Shown here: positions 50,230 to 59,012 of the stretch, in pieces
How positions within the stretch are numbered: position 1 is the first letter of the stretch
Layout of the letters: each line of letters opens with the position of its first letter
Origin: Fluviispira multicolorata
GTDB taxonomy: Bacteria > Bdellovibrionota_B > Oligoflexia > Silvanigrellales > Silvanigrellaceae
Direction: 5' to 3'
DNA length: 64,000 bases
Assembly: GCF_009208585.1 (NCBI RefSeq)
Contig: NZ_WFLN01000005.1
Span: 1 to 64,000, forward strand
Program-made: the position numbers and the translations under genes
Notes under the pieces: generated by a model
Database searches by the model: none
What the model saw: only the letters and a program-made list of their open reading frames with translations
What the model was told of the DNA's origin: nothing

Positions 50230-51423
50230 ATGTCTTCTTTAATTTCGGCGCACGGCATTTCTTTGGAATTGCCGGATGGAACTTTGTTATTTAAAAATTT
50301 TACTTTTCAATTGGGTAAAGAGAAAGTTGGAATTATTGGAAGGAATGGGTTGGGAAAAACTTCTTTATTGCGTATTATATTTGGAGAAATTAAGCCAACA
50401 GCAGGAACAATTATTATTGAAGGAAAAGTATCCTATTTACCACAGAAATTAAGTGATTTTTCTAAAAATACGATTGTAGAAACACTAAATGCATATAAGA
50501 AATTAAATGCACTTAGTAAAGCAGATCAAGGTACAGCGAATATTGAAGATTTAATAGAAATTAGTGATGATTGGGACTATAAATTTAAGATTCAAAGCAT
50601 TTTAGACTCCCTTAATCTATTTAAGTTAAATTTAAATCGTCTTGTGACTTCTTTAAGTGGAGGTGAGCTTATGAGAGTTCTTTTTGCGCGCCTCCTACTT
50701 GAAAATCCTGATCTCATTTTACTAGATGAGCCAACTAACAACTTAGATACTGAAAGTAAAAAACAGTTTTTTAATTCAATTAAATCATCTAAAAATGCAT
50801 TTTTAATTGTGAGTCATGATCGAGAACTCTTAAAGGAAATGATCATTTGCAAAAATTTGAATTATAAATTTTCAGATCAAAAGAATTTTTTATGGGAGAA
50901 TAATTTAAATTTTAACATTATTGGTAATAAAAGAGTATCTATTTCAGGGAAAAATGGTTCAGGAAAAACAACTTTAATAAATATTATTGTGCAAAATATA
51001 ATTCCTACTGTTGGAGAGATTAAAATTGGTTCTAAAAATATTGCAATTCTTGATCAAAAATGCTCAATAGTTAATGATGATCTTAGTATTTTAGAAAATT
51101 TAAAATATTTTGCTCCCATTGAAATGAAAGAGTATGAATTGCGTATTCGGGCAGGAAGATTTTTGTTTTATGGTGATGATATTTATGCAAAAGTAAAGTT
51201 TTTAAGTGGAGGAGAAAGATTGCGTCTTGCAATTGCTTGCCTATTAGCGGCAAGTAATTCACCAGATATATTAATTTTGGATGAACCAACAAATAATTTA
51301 GACATTGAGTCAATTGAAATTCTAACAGAAAGCTTAAATAAATACACTGGAGTTTTAATTGTAATATCTCATGATCGTCATTTTTTAAACGAAATTAATA
51401 TTAATATGAAAATTAATTTATAA
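50230..51423 (+). CDS. Short ABC-F ATPase lacking the interdomain linker
   Basis: 397 residues, against about 500-650 for ABC-F proteins. Two nucleotide-binding domains are seen: Walker A GIIGRNGLGKTS and SISGKNGSGKTT, signatures TSLSGGELMRV and KFLSGGERLRLA, and Walker B/H-loop LLLDEPTNNLD...VSHDRE and LILDEPTNNLD...ISHDRH. No transmembrane part exists. Only about 45 residues lie between the first H-loop and the second Walker A, so the usual long helical linker (P-site tether) that reaches the ribosome is missing, and the C-terminus stops soon after the second H-loop. It may be a linkerless translation factor or a degenerate copy. Confidence 0.85.
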   Translation: MSSLISAHGISLELPDGTLLFKNFTFQLGKEKVGIIGRNGLGKTSLLRIIFGEIKPTAGTIIIEGKVSYLPQKLSDFSKNTIVETLNAYKKLNALSKADQGTANIEDLIEISDDWDYKFKIQSILDSLNLFKLNLNRLVTSLSGGELMRVLFARLLLENPDLILLDEPTNNLDTESKKQFFNSIKSSKNAFLIVSHDRELLKEMIICKNLNYKFSDQKNFLWENNLNFNIIGNKRVSISGKNGSGKTTLINIIVQNIIPTVGEIKIGSKNIAILDQKCSIVNDDLSILENLKYFAPIEMKEYELRIRAGRFLFYGDDIYAKVKFLSGGERLRLAIACLLAASNSPDILILDEPTNNLDIESIEILTESLNKYTGVLIVISHDRHFLNEININMKINL

Positions 51424-51637
51424 AAATATTTTTTTATTCAATCGTTAAATAAATTTTTTTCTAAAACGAATATTTTATTTGACTCAAATTTTTCAACTTA
51501 TTAAGAGAAAGTGATAAAAATACCTTTTGATCGATGACTTCAATACTTCCCAAACACTGTCAAATTATTATAGTGATGAAATTCAAGTTAAATGTAAACT
51601 GGTTGTTATAGAAGTGTTTGTCATTTTGGGAGGTAGT

Positions 51638-52435
51638 ATGAAATGCTTAAAAGTTAGATTTATTTTTTATAAAAATAGTAATATTTTTTTAGGAAAAATA
51701 AAAGTATATATAACTCAACTTCTTATTATTTCATTCCTTTTTGCTATTCAAGTTTCAAGCTTGGCTCAAGAAAAAATTATATTAACCACTGAAGACTATC
51801 CTCCATTCAATATGACTGAAAATGGCAAAATTACAGGTATTGCAACTGATATTCTACGTGAAGCTTTTAAAAGGGCCAATATTGAGTATTCCCTTGAAAT
51901 GTATCCTTGGGTAACAGCTTTTCAAATGACATTAAAGCAAAAGGACACCGGGGTTTTTTCAGCAGTAAAAACTCCGGAAAGAGAAATGCAATTTAAGTGG
52001 GTAGGTCCAATTGCAGAAGACAATTGGGTTTTAATTGCCCTAAAAGGTTCAAAAATTAAAATAAATCAATTTGAAGATGCAAAAAATTATTTAATAGGTG
52101 TTTATAATGGAGATGCTCTTTATCAGCACTTTATGAAAAGTGGTTTTACAATAGGAAAAAATATTATATTGACCCCAAAAGATAGACTCAATGCAGTGAA
52201 ATTAAAGGAAGGTCACATTGATATGTGGGCGACCGAGTCTAAATTAGGGTTTTGGCTTGCAAAAGTAGAAAAAGTAGATAATCTAAAAGTATTATACGTA
52301 ATAAAAAAGACAGAGCTTTATATTGCATTCAATTTAAATACAGATCAAAATATCATTAATAAGCTAAATTTTTCAATCAAAGAAATGAAGGATGATGGCA
52401 CTGTGGATAAAATTAATAAACTTTATTTAAAATAA
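51638..52435 (+). CDS. Periplasmic solute-binding protein (SBP family 3-like)
   Basis: 265 residues from the ATG at 51638, which has GGGAGG before it. The signal peptide (YITQLLIISFLFAIQVSSLA-QE) sits after a basic 20-residue N-region. The mature part opens EKIILTTEDYPPFNMTENGKITGIATDILREAF and contains FSAVKTPEREMQFKWVGPI, a pattern of proteins that bind amino acids or related small molecules. No permease genes are adjacent. It converges on the TrpC-like gene with a 23-base gap. Confidence 0.8.
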   Translation: MKCLKVRFIFYKNSNIFLGKIKVYITQLLIISFLFAIQVSSLAQEKIILTTEDYPPFNMTENGKITGIATDILREAFKRANIEYSLEMYPWVTAFQMTLKQKDTGVFSAVKTPEREMQFKWVGPIAEDNWVLIALKGSKIKINQFEDAKNYLIGVYNGDALYQHFMKSGFTIGKNIILTPKDRLNAVKLKEGHIDMWATESKLGFWLAKVEKVDNLKVLYVIKKTELYIAFNLNTDQNIINKLNFSIKEMKDDGTVDKINKLYLK

Positions 52436-52458
52436 ATAGTGCCGTATTTTTTAGTGTC

Positions 52459-53166
52459 CTAATAATTATGAATAATATATTCATATCCAATGTCTTGTAG
52501 AATTTTAATTTTATCGTCTTCATATTTTCCAATATAAGCAATAATTTCTGCTGTTTTTGGTATTAAATTAGAAATATTTAATAATAAATTATAGTCAGGA
52601 GAAAAGCTGAGTGGATTAAAGCCAGAAATAGCAAAATAGGGAGCATCTGTTTCTAGGACAGTTTGTAGTTCTGTTTTATTTTGGATTATAAAAAAAATTG
52701 AGAAATGAAAATCACGGCCAATTTCGGTAAAATATTGAATTTTAAACTTATCAAGTCCTTTACAATAGAGCATCATACCATTAAATCCGAAGAGAATAGA
52801 TTCATAAATTTCGTATTCATTTGTATAAAATCCGCTTCGAATAACAAAACTTTCTTCGCTTTTACAAATCATAAGATCTTTCCAATGACTTGAAAGTTCT
52901 GAAGTGAAAAGTGAGAATATATTTTCTTCAATAGCATCAAATTTTATGTTATTATTTGCACTGAAAAGAGTACGAAATTCTTGATCAAGTATGATATGTG
53001 GGATATTTTTTCTTTTACAAGAACTTTTCATTGCTTGAGAGAAGGAACTTAAATTTTCTTTTTTGAAATAATTTATTTCGCACTGCTCTTTTATTAATTC
53101 AAGAGAAATATTTTTTTCTTTTAAATTGGTTAAATTATTTTGCTGAGACAGAAAGAAATCAAGCAT
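52459..53166 (-). CDS. Indole-3-glycerol-phosphate synthase-like (TrpC fold) protein, active site altered
   Basis: 235 residues. Order and spacing follow TrpC: a helical start, the strand IPHIIL where the ECKKASPSKG motif would be, FVIRSGFYTNEYEIYESILFGFNGMMLYC where the enzyme has CKDFIIDPYQIYLARYYQADA, and PYFAISGFNPLSFSPDYNLL where it has GINNRDL. The catalytic lysines, the glutamate and the asparagine of TrpC appear replaced, for example KDF becomes RSGF at 110-113. It is therefore probably not a normal synthase; it may be a new enzyme or a pseudoenzyme. It is the last gene after the TrpD-like gene (15-base gap). Confidence 0.6.
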   Translation of the reverse strand: MLDFFLSQQNNLTNLKEKNISLELIKEQCEINYFKKENLSSFSQAMKSSCKRKNIPHIILDQEFRTLFSANNNIKFDAIEENIFSLFTSELSSHWKDLMICKSEESFVIRSGFYTNEYEIYESILFGFNGMMLYCKGLDKFKIQYFTEIGRDFHFSIFFIIQNKTELQTVLETDAPYFAISGFNPLSFSPDYNLLLNISNLIPKTAEIIAYIGKYEDDKIKILQDIGYEYIIHNY

Positions 53167-53181
53167 ATGAATTCCAATATT

Positions 53182-54207
53182 TTATTTATGATTTTTCCAT
53201 TTTTCAAGAGTACTTAGTGCATTTCCAGAGGTAATTGATAATTTAGCGAGTTCAATTCCTTCGGAAATGGAATTGCATTTTTCAGCACACCAAAGAGTAG
53301 CAGCTGAATTTATTGTTACGGCATCCATGACAGCTGGGTGTGCGTCATTCTTAAGAACATCTATTAAAACTTTTGTATTATACTCAATATCTTTTCCAAC
53401 GAGATCTTTTATCTTATGAATTTTAAAACCAAGTTCAGTTGGCTTTAGAACTTCATGGGTTATTTTTCCATTTTCAAGTTTAGAAATATAGGTTGCACTG
53501 CATACAGAGATCTCGTCCAATCCATCTTCTCCATGCGCAACAATAGCTCTTCTCCTTCCCAATTTTTTGAGGCAGTTGATTATAAGAGGAAGAGAGTCTT
53601 TGCTATACACACCAACAAGTTGGCCTGTTAATTTAATTGGATTTGCTAACGGATATACTAGGTCAACTATAGTTTTAAAACCAAGAGTTTTTCGTATATG
53701 TGCAAGATGTTTTAAGTTTGGATAATATGAATTTGACGGAAGAAATGCGATATTATATTTTTTTATATTATCACAAGCATCTTTTAATGAATTTGCAGGT
53801 GTTAAATCTAACATTTTTAAAACATCACTGCTTCCAGATTTACTTGAGATGCTTTTCCCCGCAAATTTTGCAACGTTTGCCCCAGCTCCTGCAGCTACAA
53901 TTGCAGCTGTTGTAGAAATATTTACAGTTGAAGTGTGGTCTCCGCCTGTCCCTCCGCAATCGACAACATTTTCGAGTGAATTTGACTCAGTTACCGGATT
54001 TTTTTCACGAATTGCACTTAAAATGGCAATAATTATTTCTTCAGTTAAAGTTATAAAGCGAAAGCCAGTTAAGACAGCTGCAACTCTCACTTCTGATAAA
54101 GTTCCATCGATCATACTATGTACGAGAGCTTCTGTTTCATCTTTTGAAAAACCGCGACCAGCAAAGACTTGTTCCATAATAGGAGAAAAATTCTTATCAA
54201 TAATCAT
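53182..54207 (-). CDS. Anthranilate phosphoribosyltransferase-like protein with altered acceptor site
   Basis: 341 residues, the TrpD length and fold. The PRPP and metal features remain: GGTGGDHTSTVNIST (85-99), SSKSGSSDVL (121-130), GEDGLDEIS with the Asp-Glu pair (231-232), and Arg172. The segment that in TrpD reads KHGNR is KFAGK (114-118), YHP is YYP (161-163), and LLGPL is LVYPL (183-187). Those positions bind anthranilate in TrpD, so PRPP use seems kept but the acceptor may differ. Its start overlaps the hydrolase gene by 11 bases. It may still be a divergent TrpD; no other trp gene is in the window. Confidence 0.75.
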   Translation of the reverse strand: MIIDKNFSPIMEQVFAGRGFSKDETEALVHSMIDGTLSEVRVAAVLTGFRFITLTEEIIIAILSAIREKNPVTESNSLENVVDCGGTGGDHTSTVNISTTAAIVAAGAGANVAKFAGKSISSKSGSSDVLKMLDLTPANSLKDACDNIKKYNIAFLPSNSYYPNLKHLAHIRKTLGFKTIVDLVYPLANPIKLTGQLVGVYSKDSLPLIINCLKKLGRRRAIVAHGEDGLDEISVCSATYISKLENGKITHEVLKPTELGFKIHKIKDLVGKDIEYNTKVLIDVLKNDAHPAVMDAVTINSAATLWCAEKCNSISEGIELAKLSITSGNALSTLEKWKNHK

Positions 54208-55279
54208 GATTATTCTCTTTTATTTCTATGGGGTTTGTGGGATAAGGTTTGGAAACAGAAAGCAAAGTCTTAGTGAATGGATTGTCTCTAATTCCAAATA
54301 AATTTAAGAAATGATTTATTTCAAGGTAACAATTTATAGGCGCTTCTAAGGAGAGTACATGCGCACATTTTTCTACCCAAAGAGCTTTTATATTTGGTAT
54401 TTTTTCAGTTAGAACATAAGGTATTTGATTGGATAAAAGTTGATCTTCTCTACCCCATAAAAGTAACACAGGACATTTAATTTTAGATAGAAAATTGTCC
54501 ATAAAATGCTCTGGTTTTGAAAGTTTTAGGAGATCTTTAACATGTTCACTTTTTAAATTTCTAAATAGGGCTCTTTTAGCAGTTTTACTTAAAAAAAGTG
54601 CTCCTGTATAAGGAAAAGCTTTCATAATACCTGGATAAAGAGTTTGAAATTTTGTCCAGCTTAAATATGTTAAAGTATCTCTTAAAGCAAAAAGATTAAT
54701 TTTTAATCCTGCCGGATTCATTAAAATAACTTTATTAATAAGCTCCTTTTCTGTTGCAGAAATATGAAGAGAAATCCAACCACCCAAACTCAATCCGCAG
54801 ATATCAACTTTTTCATTTGTAATTGTTTTAATTAATTCGACAATTGATTTAGAATGTTCCAAAAAATCCATTACAGGATTATTTGCTTTACTAAAACCAG
54901 CCATATGAAAAAGATCTGGCATTATAATGCGTCTTTTATTTTCGAGCATTTGAGCTAATATCCACCAGCTTTGAGCACTGCTTCCTAGGCCATGAATAAA
55001 TATTAATGGTGTTAAATTAGAATTTGGAGCGCTATCGTAGTAGTGCATTTCTCCAAATTGAGTTGGAATTTTTTTTGACTGAAATCCAATTGCATTTAAA
55101 TATTTTTTAAATGCAATAGATATACTTTTATCTAATTGGATTTCAGTGGATTTTATTACGTCATGATCTTCGACTTTTCTAACGGGGCGAACAATATATT
55201 TTAGTAAGTTAAGTCGAATAAAACGATTGAGCTTAGTATTCTTTGCTAGGATATTTGAACTTAATCCAAGATAGCTCAT
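54197..55279 (-). CDS. Alpha/beta hydrolase
   Basis: 360 residues. PLIFIHGLGSSAQSWW (oxyanion), DICGLSLGGWISL (nucleophile in GLSLGG), LLLWGREDQLLSN (acid) and VEKCAHVLSLEAP (histidine) give a full triad in a typical ester/amide-hydrolase fold. The first 85 residues form an extension with a mostly basic, hydrophobic start (RFIRLNLLKYIVRPVRK). No signal peptide is obvious. It begins the hydrolase-TrpD-TrpC operon: its stop overlaps the TrpD-like start by 11 bases. The substrate is unknown. Confidence 0.8.
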   Translation of the reverse strand: MSYLGLSSNILAKNTKLNRFIRLNLLKYIVRPVRKVEDHDVIKSTEIQLDKSISIAFKKYLNAIGFQSKKIPTQFGEMHYYDSAPNSNLTPLIFIHGLGSSAQSWWILAQMLENKRRIIMPDLFHMAGFSKANNPVMDFLEHSKSIVELIKTITNEKVDICGLSLGGWISLHISATEKELINKVILMNPAGLKINLFALRDTLTYLSWTKFQTLYPGIMKAFPYTGALFLSKTAKRALFRNLKSEHVKDLLKLSKPEHFMDNFLSKIKCPVLLLWGREDQLLSNQIPYVLTEKIPNIKALWVEKCAHVLSLEAPINCYLEINHFLNLFGIRDNPFTKTLLSVSKPYPTNPIEIKENNHDY

Positions 55280-55288
55280 TGTATTTGT

Positions 55289-56638
55289 TTATCCTATTTC
55301 TTTGAGAAGCTCCTGTTCTATTTCCAAAGCAATTGTTTGGAGTCGTGAAAGTTCAGGACCTTCCAGAGTGATGCGAGCAAGAGGTTCTGTTCCACTGTAC
55401 CTCAATAAAATTCTTCCAGAATCACCAAGTTCCTTTTCAAATTCTTTCACCAATGAATTTGTTGCATGCAGTGATTGAAAAGGGGGTTTCGCTGATACTT
55501 TAACATTGCGCGTAATTTGCGGGAGTTTTTGCATAACAGAAGTGAGTTCAGAAATACTTTTCCCAGTATGACACATCATTTCGAGTACTTTTAAGCAAGC
55601 AATGATGGCATCTCCTGTTGTGCTTGAATCCAAGAAAAGAAGATGGCCTGATTGTTCACCTCCTAAAACAAGTTTGCGATTTTGCATTTCTTCTACGACG
55701 TTACGGTCACCAACGTTTGTTCTATAAACCTGTATTCCAGCATTTTGCATTGCAATATCAAAACCTTTATTACTCATTATGGTAACACAAACAGCATTGT
55801 TTTTTAATTGGTTTTGAGATTTCATTTCAAGAGCACACATTGCTAAAATGTGATCTCCATCTAAAATGTTTCCTTTTTCATCAACAACAATAAGTCTATC
55901 TGCGTCACCATCCAGAGCAAATCCAATATCTGCTCGTAGATTTAGAACCTCTTGTTTTAATTTTTCAGGATGCATCGCTCCACTTTCAAAATTAATATTA
56001 AATCCATTTGGTTCATCATTTAAACAAATAACTTCAGCACCCAGTTCACTAAAAACTTTCGGAGCAACTTTATAGCCGGCTCCATGTGCGCAGTCGAGTA
56101 CAATTCTTTTTCCATCGAGTTTTAAACTTTTTGGGAATCGTTCTTTTAAAAATACGGCATATTGTCCAATGGCATCATCAATACGTTTGGCACGCCCCAT
56201 ATTGTCGGATGAGACTAAATATTTTTCGAGATCATCACTGTCTATAAGGTTTTCTATGAATTCTTCGTCTGAATCTGGAAGTTTAAATCCATTGTGATCA
56301 AAGAGCTTGATTCCATTATCGTGATATGGATTATGACTTGCTGAAATCATCACTCCTGCATCAGCTCGCATTCCTCTGGTTAAATATGCAATGCCGGGTG
56401 TGGGGAGAGGGCCGACAAAAAGCACATCAACACCTACACTACAAAGTCCTGAGGAAAAGAGCCCTTCAATCATATAGCCGCTCACGCGCGTGTCTTTACC
56501 AATAAGGACTTTAGGACGGTCCGTTCTTTTTTTGAGGGCAATACCAAAAGATTGCGCAATTCTCAAAATATTTTTGGGTGTCATTACTCCAAAATTGGCT
56601 TCGCCTCTTATGCCGTCTGTTCCGAAATATTTAGCCAT
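55289..56638 (-). CDS. glmM: Phosphoglucosamine mutase
   Basis: Converts glucosamine-6-phosphate to glucosamine-1-phosphate for UDP-GlcNAc, needed for murein and LPS. 449 residues, full length. The motifs are the phosphoserine ISASHNPYHDNGIK (about 100), metal-binding DGDADR, and sugar-binding GEQSGHL and RYSGTEPLAR. It is 14 bases after cdaR, giving the cdaA-cdaR-glmM order known in Firmicutes, where CdaA and GlmM interact. Confidence 0.95.
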   Translation of the reverse strand: MAKYFGTDGIRGEANFGVMTPKNILRIAQSFGIALKKRTDRPKVLIGKDTRVSGYMIEGLFSSGLCSVGVDVLFVGPLPTPGIAYLTRGMRADAGVMISASHNPYHDNGIKLFDHNGFKLPDSDEEFIENLIDSDDLEKYLVSSDNMGRAKRIDDAIGQYAVFLKERFPKSLKLDGKRIVLDCAHGAGYKVAPKVFSELGAEVICLNDEPNGFNINFESGAMHPEKLKQEVLNLRADIGFALDGDADRLIVVDEKGNILDGDHILAMCALEMKSQNQLKNNAVCVTIMSNKGFDIAMQNAGIQVYRTNVGDRNVVEEMQNRKLVLGGEQSGHLLFLDSSTTGDAIIACLKVLEMMCHTGKSISELTSVMQKLPQITRNVKVSAKPPFQSLHATNSLVKEFEKELGDSGRILLRYSGTEPLARITLEGPELSRLQTIALEIEQELLKEIG

Positions 56639-56652
56639 AGAAAATTAAACCT

Positions 56653-57615
56653 TCAAGGATTAAGATGAACTGAGATTGTATCTGGATTCATTTTAACAAG
56701 AGTTATATTATCTGGAATTTTTAATATAATCCGCTTGTCCTGCCAGCCTGTTTCTAGATCGGATGTATCGAGAAAAACTCTTACATCTGATGGATCTAGG
56801 TTTTTTAAGATATCTTTTTTCCCAGAAACTTCAATATCCACAGCTCTTGGTCTGATTTGTAATTTTGAAATAATATTTTTTGAATGTCCTTTAAACTCAA
56901 TAGGTACAGATCTAAATGTTCGATTGTATTTTCGGGGAGATAAAGAAACTGTCACACGAACATTTTTTTCAGCTGCAGTTAATGAAGAGTTTTCTTCGAG
57001 TTCAATATTTGCTTCAGTCGAAAGAGTATTTTTAATTCCTTCAATAATTATTGGAATTGTGAAAAGTCCTTGAGTTCTTATTAATTCTTGGCGAGCACCT
57101 GTTACTTTAATTTGATCGGGAGAAACCGTCACTTTATCAATTGTAAGACCTGCTTGTGGCTCTCCTTTTAATACTGCTTGAATAGGAATAATTTTTTCTT
57201 GTAATTTATCAATGTCAACATCTATAAAAGGACGATCAATAAAGACAGCATAATGTTTTGGTAAATTTGGAAAACTATCCTTTGTGATTTTAACGCGAAC
57301 GCGTCCGGGTGTTTCACTGAGTATATCAATTTCGCCCGTGAGCTCTGTATCTGTAGGTGTTACAGAAAAAAGGGAATTATGGTGTTTTATAGTAACATCT
57401 ACCGTTCTTTCTGAAGCTCCTAAAATAATCATACTTGGAGAGGTAACAAGTTTAATTTTTGCAACCTTTTCAAAACTCATATCTTTATCTGTTCTTACTA
57501 TGGAAAATAAAACGATTGCAAAAACGACGGACAATACTTTGAGCCAAAAGTTATTAACAATTATTTTTATAAGTAATTTAATTATTGATGTCTGCTCTTG
57601 ACTTCCTGTTGGCAT
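56653..57615 (-). CDS. cdaR: YbbR-domain protein CdaR (regulator of diadenylate cyclase)
   Basis: 320 residues. A single N-terminal membrane helix (FWLKVLSVVFAIVLFSIV) is followed by several YbbR-type beta repeats, visible as KITKDSFPNLPKHYAVFIDRPFIDVDID and GLTIDKVTVSPDQIKVTGARQEL. CdaR modulates CdaA at the membrane, with its YbbR domains on the outer side. It overlaps cdaA by one base (TAATG) and precedes glmM. Confidence 0.88.
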   Translation of the reverse strand: MPTGSQEQTSIIKLLIKIIVNNFWLKVLSVVFAIVLFSIVRTDKDMSFEKVAKIKLVTSPSMIILGASERTVDVTIKHHNSLFSVTPTDTELTGEIDILSETPGRVRVKITKDSFPNLPKHYAVFIDRPFIDVDIDKLQEKIIPIQAVLKGEPQAGLTIDKVTVSPDQIKVTGARQELIRTQGLFTIPIIIEGIKNTLSTEANIELEENSSLTAAEKNVRVTVSLSPRKYNRTFRSVPIEFKGHSKNIISKLQIRPRAVDIEVSGKKDILKNLDPSDVRVFLDTSDLETGWQDKRIILKIPDNITLVKMNPDTISVHLNP

Positions 57616-59003
57616 TATTTCTTTTCATCCTTATTATGAACTGCAGATTTTTCATTTTCATTTTTCTCTTCAATTGGAGGATCAAGTGGAATTCCACCTA
57701 TGGAAACATTTCTTGGTGGGGGTGATTTGGGGATCGGAGGATCAAATCTATCTTCTGGTGCTAAATCATTTAATGATTTTAATGCAGAATTAATTTTACT
57801 TGCATTTGTTGTTTTAGAATCTTCTTCTTGTAAATTAGATTCATCATTTTCATTTAATTCGCTCTCATCTAATAGATTTTCCTCGGGTGAATCTTTTTTA
57901 ATATTGAGAGTCGGAGATGCATTGATATTACTTGTAATAAATTGAATTTCTGAATAATTTATTTGTTTTATTTTTGAATTTTGTGGAAACTTAATATGGA
58001 TATTTTTCGGAGAATTAGAAGCTAATTTATTTTCTTGCTCAATTTGTTGAAGAGCTAAGCTTTCTAATGAAGAAACTTTTTTTGGGTTTATAGATTTTTC
58101 AGATGGTTTTCTTTTATCTAATTCTGGATTAGTTGTAATATTTTTTGAATGCAATATTGTTAATTTAATTTTATTTAATAGCTTATAATATTTAAAAATA
58201 ACTTTATTTTCTATCCAATAAACTAAATTTGATTTTTGTCCTCGAGGAATAAGTAATACAGAAAGCATTTTTCTTGTTGCTTCTACTGAACTTTGTTTTT
58301 GTAAATTTCCTTCCCAGGCAATAGAAATATTGCCAGTTTCTTCACTCACGACAAGAACGACAGCATCTGTTTCTTCCGAAATTCCAACAGCAGCACTGTG
58401 GCGAGTGCCCATTTTCTTTGAAAAGCGTGGATTTTTTGAAAGAGGAAGCTGGGCTGATGCACAATTGATGCGCGTTTTTTGAATGATGACAGCTCCATCA
58501 TGCAAAGGTGAGAATGATTGAAAAATACTGCTTAAAAGTTGTTCAGAGACAATAGCATCAAGTTTTACACTGTGATCATACAGTTTATCGAGTCCCACTG
58601 ATCTTTCAAAAACGATAAGAGCACCAATTCGTTCATGGCTTAAAGATTTTGCTGCATTTGTGACTTCTTCAATAATATGCGTTCCCGAGAGCACATCGAG
58701 GCCAGTGACAAAGGGTCCTCGCCCTACTCGAGTTAGTAATCGTCTGATATCATCTTGGAAGAGTACAATAACTACAATAATAAATGAGGCATAAAATTTG
58801 CTTATTATCCAATGAATAGTTTCGAATTGAAGTGAGTTTGAAATGACAAAGGCAATAAATATAACGAGCATTCCTATGAGAACCTGAGCTGCTCGCGTGC
58901 CTTTTAATATCGAAATTATATTGTAAAAAAGTGTCGCAACAATAGTTATGTCAACTATTGATCTCCAAGATAAAATTGTTTTTATGCTTTCTAAAAAATT
59001 CAT
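57615..59003 (-). CDS. cdaA: Membrane diadenylate cyclase CdaA with long C-terminal tail
   Basis: 462 residues; typical CdaA is about 270. N-terminal helices (SWRSIVDITIVATLFYNIISI, VLIGMLVIFIAFVISNSL, SFIIVVIVLFQDD) anchor it. The DAC domain has DGA at 169-171 (LHDGAVII) and GTRHSAAVGISEETD, where the usual RHR motif reads RHS (201-203), then VSEETG. It makes c-di-AMP from two ATP. From about residue 275 there is an extra 190-residue, Ser/Asn/Glu- and Pro-rich tail (for example PKSPPPRNVS), probably disordered. The R-to-S change may lower activity; without tests I treat it as a real cyclase. Confidence 0.88.
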   Translation of the reverse strand: MNFLESIKTILSWRSIVDITIVATLFYNIISILKGTRAAQVLIGMLVIFIAFVISNSLQFETIHWIISKFYASFIIVVIVLFQDDIRRLLTRVGRGPFVTGLDVLSGTHIIEEVTNAAKSLSHERIGALIVFERSVGLDKLYDHSVKLDAIVSEQLLSSIFQSFSPLHDGAVIIQKTRINCASAQLPLSKNPRFSKKMGTRHSAAVGISEETDAVVLVVSEETGNISIAWEGNLQKQSSVEATRKMLSVLLIPRGQKSNLVYWIENKVIFKYYKLLNKIKLTILHSKNITTNPELDKRKPSEKSINPKKVSSLESLALQQIEQENKLASNSPKNIHIKFPQNSKIKQINYSEIQFITSNINASPTLNIKKDSPEENLLDESELNENDESNLQEEDSKTTNASKINSALKSLNDLAPEDRFDPPIPKSPPPRNVSIGGIPLDPPIEEKNENEKSAVHNKDEKK

Positions 59004-59012
59004 TCCTTCCCA

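Noticed and set aside
53849..54301. 150-codon plus-strand frame over trpD
   Set aside because: It overlaps the conserved TrpD-like gene on the opposite strand and has no features of its own.
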